Position numbers and translations under genes: made by a program. Below are positions 1-64,000 of a stretch of 64,000 bases of DNA, piece after piece. Numbering within the stretch: the first letter of the stretch is position 1; every line of letters starts with the position of its first letter. The notes under the pieces were generated by a model. That model was not told where the DNA came from, did no database searches, and saw only the letters and a program-made list of their open reading frames with translations. This DNA is from Streptomyces griseoviridis (GTDB taxonomy: Bacteria; Actinomycetota; Actinomycetes; Streptomycetales; Streptomycetaceae). Location: NCBI GenBank assembly GCA_014649155.1, contig BMSM01000017.1, positions 1 through 64,000 of the forward strand. Reading direction: 5' to 3'.

Positions 1-1080
1 TCGGTGACGCAGTTCCCCAACGGTGTGACGGAGGTGGTGGGTCCGGACGGGCAGGTGCAGCTGACCGGCCCCGACGGCAGCACCGCCGTGCAGAACCCGG
101 ACGGTGGCGTGACCACCGCCTTCCCCGACGGAGGTGTGTCGACGGTGGCCCCCGACGGCACCGTCACCACCGTCACCCCGGACGGACAGACCGTGACCAC
201 CCATCTGGACCCCGGCCAGAGCCTGGTCAACCCCGACGGGTCGACCACTTCCATCGGCCCCGACGGCTCGGTGACGACCACCCTGCCCGACGGTGGCACG
301 TACACGCTGCACCCGGACGGGACGGTCACCACCACGAATCCGGACGGCACCACCGGCCCCGGTGCGCTCTCGGACCTGCCCACCACGTCCGGCGACCCAG
401 GTCGGCTCACCACCCTGGACCCGGACGGCAGTACGACCGTGCACTACCCGAGCGGCACCACCGCCACCACGGGCACGGACGGGTTCACCACCACCACCTT
501 CCCCGACGGCAGCAGCACCATCGCCGGTCCGGACGGGCAGTTCCAGACCGTGCCCAGTCCCACGACGGCCGGCCTCACCGACGCCACGGGCGGTCCCACC
601 GGTGCCACGGGCGAGAGCACCGAAGCCTCGATCGACCCGAACCGGGCCTTCGGCAGCCGGCAGCAGGCCGCCGTCGGCCAGCCGGCAGCGGGAGCGGGGG
701 CAGGGACGGGGCCGGGGGCCGACTCCAGTCTGAGCGGCATGCTCTCGCCGATGATGATGATGGGCATGGCCCGCATGGGCCAGCAGGGCCAGCAGGGCAA
801 CAAGGAACAAGAACGCATCCGCGAGGTCTACGGCGACGACGAGTCCGACGGCGTCTTCTTCCCGAACCAGCAGCAGTCCCGCCCCGTCGGCCGGCCGGAG
901 CCGGACGCGTACGAGGAGGAGGAAGAGGACCCCGAGGATCTGCTGGGCGTACCGGCCCGCTCCCAGGGCGGACCTGGCGGATACAACCGGCCGTCCACCA
1001 GCTCCCCGGGGTGGTCGGACGACGGCGACGACGTGTGGGGAACAGAAGAAGGCGGACTGCCGGCGTCGATCGGCCGCTGA
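1..1080 (+). CDS. PDG-repeat acidic protein of a T7SS-like operon (5' truncated)
   Basis: The gene enters from the left edge. The first usable GTG is at position 4, but the repeat pattern is already running there, so the true start is probably outside the window. Residues 1-190 are about fifteen short repeats, each with a PDG/PNG turn followed by a Thr/Val-rich strand, which suggests a beta-solenoid or stacked beta-hairpins. A Gly/Ala linker follows, then a Met-rich patch (SPMMMMGMARMGQQ), an acidic run (YEEEEEDPEDLLG), and a tail ending DDVWGTEEGGLPASIGR. The Met-rich patch and the tryptophan-containing acidic tail resemble C-termini of actinobacterial proteins encoded beside WXG100 genes (family knowledge, not searched). 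It has no enzymatic motif. It lies 75 nt upstream of the YbaB-like gene, same strand. A secreted or surface accessory role for the T7SS-type cluster is inference. Confidence 0.75.
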   Translation, partial: SVTQFPNGVTEVVGPDGQVQLTGPDGSTAVQNPDGGVTTAFPDGGVSTVAPDGTVTTVTPDGQTVTTHLDPGQSLVNPDGSTTSIGPDGSVTTTLPDGGTYTLHPDGTVTTTNPDGTTGPGALSDLPTTSGDPGRLTTLDPDGSTTVHYPSGTTATTGTDGFTTTTFPDGSSTIAGPDGQFQTVPSPTTAGLTDATGGPTGATGESTEASIDPNRAFGSRQQAAVGQPAAGAGAGTGPGADSSLSGMLSPMMMMGMARMGQQGQQGNKEQERIREVYGDDESDGVFFPNQQQSRPVGRPEPDAYEEEEEDPEDLLGVPARSQGGPGGYNRPSTSSPGWSDDGDDVWGTEEGGLPASIGR

Positions 1081-1094
1081 CCGACCGCCCAAGA

Positions 1095-1113
1095 GCCGGC
1101 CTCGTCCGCCGGC
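1095..1113 (+). terminator. weak hairpin between the first two genes
   Basis: Two GCCGGC hexamers flank a 7-nt loop in the 75-nt gap between the PDG-repeat gene and the YbaB-like gene. There is no T-run after it, so it could be an attenuator, an RNA-stability element or chance in GC-rich DNA. Confidence 0.25.
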
Positions 1114-1144
1114 GGCTAGAAGCACGCGCGCGAAAGCGCACCGG

Positions 1145-1150
1145 AAAGGA
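1145..1150 (+). promoter_or_regulatory. ribosome binding site of the YbaB-like gene
   Basis: AAAGGA lies 5 nt upstream of the GTG at 1156. It fixes that GTG as the start. Confidence 0.7.
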
Positions 1151-1155
1151 ACACC

Positions 1156-1575
1156 GTGGAAGATTCGGTGGAGCAGGAGCTCCAGGAGGCGTTGTCGGAG
1201 TTCGCCCGGCACCGCGACGCGCTGATGCGGGCGCAGCAGGACGTGGCGGCGCTGTCGGTGACGGTGCGGTCCAAGGACCGCGCGGTGGAGGTCACCGTGG
1301 GGGCCGGGGGCGAGCTGAACGCGCTGCGGTTCCTCAACGACAAGCACAAGGAGATGTCCGGGCAGAAGCTGGCGGCTGCCGTCATGGAGACGATCACCGC
1401 GGCGCGTACCGAGGTGGTGGCCCGCGCCACCGAGCACCTTGATTCCGTCGCGGGTATCGGCTCGGGCCTCGCGATGTCGGGGCTGGAGGACCTGGACCTG
1501 GACGCCATGCTGAAGTCCCTCGGCGTCGAGATGCCGACGGACGGCGCGAACCGGGGCGGGGGTTCCCGTGGCTGA
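1156..1575 (+). CDS. YbaB/EbfC-family nucleoid-associated-like protein
   Basis: The protein has 139 residues. It has the YbaB/EbfC layout: a long N-terminal helix (about residues 1-40), a beta region with VTVRSKDRAVEVTVGAGGEL (about 34-55), a conserved 'ALRF' strand, then a helix with KLAAAVMETITAARTEVVARA (about 71-91). Classic family members are about 100-110 aa DNA-binding dimers; this one has a ~45-residue acidic/Gly-rich tail. In actinobacteria such paralogues are often found inside ESX/WXG100 gene clusters, where a secretion-associated role is as likely as DNA binding. The GTG start is supported by a good Shine-Dalgarno. Its stop overlaps the next gene by 8 nt, so the two are probably translationally coupled. 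Confidence 0.8.
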   Translation: MEDSVEQELQEALSEFARHRDALMRAQQDVAALSVTVRSKDRAVEVTVGAGGELNALRFLNDKHKEMSGQKLAAAVMETITAARTEVVARATEHLDSVAGIGSGLAMSGLEDLDLDAMLKSLGVEMPTDGANRGGGSRG

Positions 1576-1912
1576 CGGCGACATGTTCGCCGCGCTGCCG
1601 GACGAGGTCCAGCGCGGCGGTGACGCCACCGACCAGGTGGCCCGACTGGTGGAGATGTTCCACCAGGGCTTCGACGCGTTGACGTCGTGGGACCCGGCCA
1701 GGCCCCCCTGGGGCCGGGACAAGCTGGGCGCGGCCTTCGAAGCCCAGTACAAAGGCCCGCACACTGCCCTGCGTGAGGCCATGCTGCAGCTCGGGCTGGC
1801 GCTCGGTGGTGCCGCGAACCTGACGGTGTCGTCGGGTCAGGACTTCTCCCGGACCCAGGGTGACGCCCTGGACAGCATTCACGGCGACACCAGCGGCGAC
1901 GGGCGGCGATAG
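1568..1912 (+). CDS. small WXG100-like / ESX-associated helical protein
   Basis: The protein has 114 residues and is predicted to be mostly two helices. It carries a central PPWGRDKLGAAFEAQY motif (about residues 47-62), which has the W-x-(D/x)-x-x-G look of actinobacterial ESX-secreted helical hairpins. The GTG start overlaps the stop of the YbaB-like gene (GTGGCTGA), and the stop lies 3 nt before the giant gene, so all three should be co-translated. It has no signal peptide or membrane segment. It may be a secretion partner or chaperone pairing with the WXG100-like head of the giant protein, as EsxA/EsxB-type proteins pair; that is inference from position and length. A YbaB-EspC-like accessory protein is the alternative. 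Confidence 0.7.
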   Translation: MADGDMFAALPDEVQRGGDATDQVARLVEMFHQGFDALTSWDPARPPWGRDKLGAAFEAQYKGPHTALREAMLQLGLALGGAANLTVSSGQDFSRTQGDALDSIHGDTSGDGRR

Positions 1913-1915
1913 ATC

Positions 1916-60805
<58,890 letters not shown>

Positions 60806-60830
60806 GACGAGGGCCTCATCCGGCGCGACC

Positions 60831-60853
60831 GGCCGGGACGGAGCGTGCCGGCC
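60831..60853. terminator. possible bidirectional terminator between convergent genes
   Basis: GGCCGG and CCGGCC form a 6-bp stem around an 11-nt loop inside the 58-nt gap between the giant gene and the convergent LysR gene. No U-tract is present, which is usual for Streptomyces. Confidence 0.35.
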
Positions 60854-60863
60854 CCGGCGTGCC

Positions 60864-61847
60864 CTACGCGGATCCCCCGTCCCTGGTGGCTTCCCCCGCT
60901 GCCTGCCGCGGGTCCGACCAGATGTCGGGGCGCTTGCCGATCAGGGCCGTCGCGGCGGACCGGCAGGCGGCGACGAACGCGGCGACGGCCGGGGAGTCGT
61001 CCGTCCGGCGCCACATGACGCTCATGAGGACGGAGAGTCCGGGCAGGGGCACGAACGCCAGGCCCGGGGACGAACTGAGGCGCAGCGACGCGGGCACCGC
61101 CGAACAGCCCAGTCCGTCGGCCACCATGCCGAGCACGGCCGCGGGAGCGGTGGGGACCGGCTCCAGCCGGACGCGGGCGGCCGACGCGGCGTCGCGCAGC
61201 CCGGTCCAGCAGTGCCGCCGTTCCCTGACCGGGAACAGCAGGGGTCCGTCGGACAGGGCGGACAGCGGCATCCGCTCCGCCCCCTCCAGCGGATGCCCGG
61301 AGGTGACCAGCCCGTGCACAGGTTCGCGTACCAGCTCCTCGGAGGCCAGGCCGGGCAGGTGGGTGCCTCCCCAGGTGAGGGCGGCGTCGATCCGATGCCC
61401 GGCCAGCGCGCTTGCCTGTTCCTCGTCGGAGAGGTCGAGCACGGCGATCCGGGCCTGCTCGCGCCCGTCGCGGAACCGGTGGATGGCCTCGGAGAGCAGG
61501 CTCCCGGCCGGGCTGGGCAGGGGGGCCGCGATGTTCAGGACGGAAGGGGACGGCACCGCGCAGTCCCGTGCGATCCGCACCAGCCGGGCGTTCTGTGCCA
61601 GTACGCGCTCCGCCTCCGGGCGGAGCAGGCGTCCCGCGTCGGTCAGCGAGGCACCGTGCGGTGTGCGGTGGAACAGCGGGACGCCGAGCGCGCGCTCCAG
61701 CTGCCGCACCTGACGGCTCAGCGAGGGCTGGGCGATCGACAGCCGAGCGGCGGCGTGGCCGAAGTGCCCCTCGACGGCCAGAGCCAGAAAGGCACGCAGC
61801 AGCCGGGGGTCGGGATCGTCGGCGGACTGCTGGTCGACTGGGTCCAT
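60864..61847 (-). CDS. LysR-family transcriptional regulator
   Basis: The protein has 327 residues. The N-terminal winged helix-turn-helix (about residues 12-72) reads LLRAFLALAVEGHFGHAAAR, then LSIAQPSLSRQVRQLERALG and LFHRTPHGASLTDAG, which is canonical LysR. The rest is the two-lobed periplasmic-binding-like effector domain, with VLNIAAPLP, RIDAALTWGG and LGMVADGLGCSAVP. ATG at 61847 is chosen because AAAGG lies 5 nt before it; a longer upstream frame is Arg-rich and not LysR-like. LysR proteins usually control a neighbouring divergent gene, but no intact one lies beyond its promoter side. Link to the giant gene is unknown; the two are convergent. Confidence 0.92.
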   Translation of the reverse strand: MDPVDQQSADDPDPRLLRAFLALAVEGHFGHAAARLSIAQPSLSRQVRQLERALGVPLFHRTPHGASLTDAGRLLRPEAERVLAQNARLVRIARDCAVPSPSVLNIAAPLPSPAGSLLSEAIHRFRDGREQARIAVLDLSDEEQASALAGHRIDAALTWGGTHLPGLASEELVREPVHGLVTSGHPLEGAERMPLSALSDGPLLFPVRERRHCWTGLRDAASAARVRLEPVPTAPAAVLGMVADGLGCSAVPASLRLSSSPGLAFVPLPGLSVLMSVMWRRTDDSPAVAAFVAACRSAATALIGKRPDIWSDPRQAAGEATRDGGSA

Positions 61848-62286
61848 GGAAACCTTTGCGGTCGGGGGTGCTCGTCGTGCCGGGAAGTGCCGTCGTCTCC
61901 CCGGTGGGCGGCTGCCGCGGGCGTCGTCGCCCTCGCGCGGCCCTCTCCCGCGCGCGTGTGTGTGCCGCCCTCGGGAGAACGCCTCGGCACTTCCCCGCCG
62001 ACGTGTCGCGGTGTCGTGCTCCGCGCCGCCGCCGGTGCGGCGCACGGCAGGCCGCGGCCGTCGGCATCGGGACATGGGTTACACGACGTGGAGCCGTCAC
62101 CGGTTCACCAGGACTCGCCGGGAACGGCCGCTCGTGGCGGCCGGCCGGCGACAACGACGGAGCGTCGGCCGGGGCGGGGGAGGGCAGGGGCATGCCGCCG
62201 TCCGGGGTGACGCGGGCGGATGCCGTGCACGGCGCTCCGCCCGCCGGGTCCGACGCGCCTCGGGCGACGGCCGCCGCGCCGGGCGG
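61848..62286. other. intergenic region with no recognisable gene
   Basis: The 439-bp stretch upstream of the LysR gene holds only its ribosome binding site (AAAGG at 61853-61857, minus strand) and presumably its promoter. I see no plausible coding frame in either direction and no clear repeats. Confidence 0.55.
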
Positions 62287-62909
62287 TCACTGAACCGCAG
62301 CCGACGGTCGACGAGCGGGGGCAGCGGCGCCGCGTGCGTGCCGGGCGTCTCCAGGCAGGAGGCGGTGACCGGGTCGGGGCTGATGCACGAGTATCCGGTC
62401 ACATGCCGTCGCACGGGCGGCTCGGGGCGGAGGAACGCGCCATCGAAGTGCGGCGGGATCGTGTGCGCGGGGACGAGCGCGGGTCCCGGTCAGGCGGCGG
62501 CGTACCCGATGGCGGACGGTGCCTGTTTCCGTGCCCACCGCGATCCTGGGCCGCGGTCCCGCGTCGGCGCGGGCCCGTCCGAGGAGGCCGGCGAGGGCGC
62601 CGTCCGGGGTGGAGCGCACCCGTTCCCGCTCGGCGAGATCGACGAGGCCGGCGAGGCCGGCGAGGCGGACGCCGGGCGCCCGCGGTGACGCGGCCACCGG
62701 ATCGCCGGCGCGGCTGCCACCAGGACCTTCTCTGTGCCAATGCGGCGGGCGGCGCCCTCCCAGGCGTCCGGCAGGGGGGGCCGACGGCGGCGGCGGCCTG
62801 GCCGGCGGTCATAGCCGGGCCGGCTTCGCGGACCGACGGTGTGGCAACAACCGACCCGCACCCCTGGATGCCGCTGCCGCCACAGCCCCAGCACCGTGGG
62901 CAGCACCGC
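62287..62909 (-). pseudogene. frameshifted LysR-family regulator remnant
   Basis: Reading the minus strand across three frames gives an ordered LysR effector domain: AVLPTVLGLWRQRHPGVRV, then PDAWEGAARRIGTEKVLVAAA, LAGLVDLAERERVRSTPDGA with LAGLLGRARADAGPRPRIAV, GPALVPAHTIPPHFDGAFLR, and PEPPVRRHVTGYSC. Each piece is in a different frame or is broken by a stop, so at least two frameshifts are needed. The helix-turn-helix half is missing; homology starts at about 62909. In family members the missing part would be roughly the first 90 residues. It is a different gene from the intact LysR at 60864. Confidence 0.6.
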
Positions 62910-63225
62910 CCTGTCCTTCCACCGGGCCGCCGCCGTCACCCGCCGCGTCCTGAAGGCCCACGGCCACCGCGTGAACAGCGGGGAGGCGCCGCACGAGCGG
63001 GTGTTCCGGCGGCAGGAGGACGGGGACGTCGACGTCCTGGTCTCCGCGTGGCCGCCCTTCAGCCACGACACCTACCTCTCGCACCACGGGACCAGGCACG
63101 TGTGCTGACCCCCGCTACCGGCCGTACTACGTGTCGGCAATCCCGCCGTACGACCCGGCCGAAGCGGTGCGAGAGGCCACCCACCTCGCGCGGGAGCGGT
63201 CTCCGGCGGAAAGCGAGCCCGCGAC
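62899..63225 (+). pseudogene. remnant of an OpuAC-like glycine-betaine substrate-binding protein
   Basis: The first frame carries TALSFHRAAAVTRRVLKAHG, EAPHERVFRR and DVDVLVSAWPPFSHDTYL, the pattern of the N-terminal lobe of glycine-betaine-type ABC substrate-binding proteins (LSFHRAxA, APHExxF, DVLVSAWLPxSH). It stops at 63106-63108. A second frame then gives YRPYYVSAIPPYDPAEAVRE, resembling a C-terminal segment. The middle is missing and the start codon region is lost, so this is a broken gene. It runs head to head with the LysR remnant. Confidence 0.55.
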
Positions 63226-63230
63226 CGCCG

Positions 63231-63551
63231 TCAGTCCAGCGGGCCGATGGTGCCGGTCAGCGCGAGCGGCGTACCGTCGGGCAGCGTGATCCGGGAGTAC
63301 AGCAGGCCCCGCTCGAAGTCCTCCAGATGAGTGATCGTGGCTCCGGACAGCTCCTTCCAGGACGTCAGGTACACATCCGGGCGGATCTCCGCCGTCGTGA
63401 CGGCCACGGTCTCGGTGTGGCCGTCCGGCACCAGCTCTCCTCCCTTGATGACGGTGAAGGTCATCCGCTCCTCGGATTCGAAATGGATCTCCAGGGTCAG
63501 AACGCCCAGGTCCGCGAGGAAACGGTGGCCGAGGATCTGCTTCTGTGACAT
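63231..63551 (-). CDS. MoaF-like small beta-barrel protein
   Basis: The protein has 106 residues. It is strand-rich: FLADLGVLTLEIHFES, MTFTVIKGGELVPDG, VTTAEIRPDVYLTSWKE, ATITHLEDFERGLLYSR and a closing LALTGTIGPL. This matches my recollection of MoaF-like (lipocalin/calycin-type) proteins of Streptomyces; such single-domain forms have no established enzymatic role. The ATG at 63551 has GGGAAGG 6 nt upstream; a longer upstream frame only translates the GC-rich repeat and is rejected. It is divergent from the coiled-coil gene at 63786, with a shared 234-bp intergenic region. Confidence 0.7.
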   Translation of the reverse strand: MSQKQILGHRFLADLGVLTLEIHFESEERMTFTVIKGGELVPDGHTETVAVTTAEIRPDVYLTSWKELSGATITHLEDFERGLLYSRITLPDGTPLALTGTIGPLD

Positions 63552-63557
63552 GTCATG

Positions 63558-63564
63558 CCTTCCC
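63558..63564 (-). promoter_or_regulatory. ribosome binding site of the MoaF-like gene
   Basis: GGGAAGG on the minus strand, 6 nt from the ATG. It decides the start in favour of the 106-aa form. Confidence 0.7.
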
Positions 63565-63588
63565 TTGTGCGGTGGGAGACACGATCCT

Positions 63589-63602
63589 TCACACCTGTCA
63601 CA
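63589..63602. promoter_or_regulatory. TGTGA-N4-TGTGA direct repeat upstream of the MoaF-like gene
   Basis: Two TGTGA half-sites (minus strand) spaced by CAGG lie 38-51 bp before the MoaF-like ATG. The position fits an operator, but it may be chance. Confidence 0.25.
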
Positions 63603-63660
63603 GAGGCATCCGTCATCCGACCTAGGAAGCCCGGGCCACCCGGTGCGACGGCGCCCTGAC

Positions 63661-63729
63661 GGCCCGGCCCTGCACCGTGTGCACGGCCCGGCCCTGCACC
63701 GTGTGCACGGCCCGGCCCTGCACCGTGTG
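63661..63729. repeat. 24-bp tandem repeat in a divergent intergenic region (2.9 copies)
   Basis: Two exact 24-nt units and a third of 21 nt, each containing GGCCCGGCCCTGCACCGTGT. GTGCAC between units is palindromic, so GTGCA...TGCAC hairpins are possible. The array lies about 110 bp upstream of the MoaF-like start and about 57 bp upstream of the coiled-coil gene. Confidence 0.9.
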
Positions 63730-63742
63730 GGTATGGCCTGAG

Positions 63743-63748
63743 TACGAT
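63743..63748 (+). promoter_or_regulatory. candidate -10 box (TACGAT)
   Basis: TACGAT lies 38 nt before the TTG start of the last gene and just after the 24-bp repeat. No good -35 box is seen at the expected spacing. Confidence 0.3.
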
Positions 63749-63785
63749 GCGCACCGTCAGCCACACACAAAGGGAGCCAACGGCT

Positions 63786-64000
63786 TTGCTCATCAAATCG
63801 GACCCCGCCACGATTCAGTCACGGTACGCCGAACAGGCCACGGCGGACCTGGAGGAGAACCGCCGCCAGCAACGCGAACTCACCGGTCGCCTGGAGGTGC
63901 TGCGTCAGGAGGAGGCTCTCCTGCTGGACATCCTGAATCTCGCGGGGCGTTCCACCCCGCAGTCCGACCACGTACCGCAGCAGGCGGACGGCTCTTCCGC
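63786..64000 (+). CDS. coiled-coil protein, N-terminal part (truncated by window edge)
   Basis: A TTG start preceded by AAAGGGAG (63769-63776, 9 nt spacing) opens a frame that runs to the right edge (71 codons seen). It begins (M)LIKSDPATIQSRYAEQATAD, then a charged helix with heptads (LEENRRQQRELTGRLEVLRQ) and LLLDILNLAG, so a coiled coil is likely. Small Streptomyces proteins with a similar KSDPATIQSRY start exist as hypotheticals (recalled); I do not know a function. No ATG or GTG offers a better start. Confidence 0.6.
   Translation, partial: MLIKSDPATIQSRYAEQATADLEENRRQQRELTGRLEVLRQEEALLLDILNLAGRSTPQSDHVPQQADGSS

Noticed and set aside
61848..62075. N-terminal extension of the LysR regulator
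   Set aside because: The extra 76 codons are Arg-rich with no similarity to LysR, while the ATG at 61847 has a good ribosome binding site.
62220..63548. A 442-codon plus-strand frame over the pseudogene region
   Set aside because: Its translation is low-complexity Arg/Pro/Ala, while remnants of known families are readable in other frames on both strands.
63661..63729. CRISPR array
   Set aside because: The units are directly tandem with no spacers and number fewer than three complete copies.
63552..63770. N-terminal extension of the MoaF-like protein
   Set aside because: It would translate the 24-bp intergenic repeat into CRAGPCTR-type repeats, and the ATG at 63551 has a strong ribosome binding site.

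Overview
The window is actinobacterial DNA, most likely from Streptomyces. Reasons: very high GC with strong third-position GC bias, GTG and TTG starts, a type VII secretion (T7SS/ESX) style gene cluster, and a MoaF-like gene and LysR regulator of the kind common in that genus.

The window is dominated by one uninterrupted gene at 1916-60805. It encodes a 19,629-residue protein (about 2 MDa) and covers 92% of the sequence. Three small genes precede it on the same strand, closely spaced or overlapping: the tail of a PDG-repeat acidic protein (1-1080), a YbaB/EbfC-family protein (1156-1575) and a small WXG100-like protein (1568-1912). The giant protein starts with a WXG100/CpnT-like helical domain and a hydrophobic stretch, so I read the four genes as a T7SS-type effector operon with a giant polymorphic-toxin-like effector.

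Order of modules in the giant protein: WXG100-like head; Ala/Gly-rich hydrophobic region; disordered linker; coiled coil; two pierisin/scabin-like ADP-ribosyltransferase (ART) domains; a HEYVH metallopeptidase; an amidoligase-like module (tentative); small helical linkers; an uncharacterised 470-residue domain; ART, HEFVH metallopeptidase, ART, truncated ART remnant; papain-like Tox-PL domain with amidoligase-like copy 2; a tandem pair of ~1,680-residue alpha-solenoids; a HEVGH metallopeptidase with EndoU-like domains, followed by a degenerate copy of both; a ~1,680-residue beta-module; dead and intact Tox-PL domains with amidoligase-like copy 3; two more giant beta-modules; another dead Tox-PL; a second copy of the first beta-module; and a C-terminal HETFH metallopeptidase. 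I found only two cysteines in the whole protein by eye, and both sit at the predicted catalytic position of the two intact Tox-PL domains.

Downstream, 60806-60863 separates the giant gene from a convergent LysR regulator (60864-61847, minus). The stretch 61848-62286 holds no gene I recognise. A decayed locus follows: frameshifted remnants of a second LysR gene (minus) and of a glycine-betaine-type substrate-binding protein (plus), joined head to head at about 62900. The window ends with a MoaF-like gene (63231-63551, minus), a 234-bp divergent intergenic region carrying a 24-bp tandem repeat, and the start of a coiled-coil protein (63786 to the edge). No immunity gene is evident beside the giant toxin-like gene.
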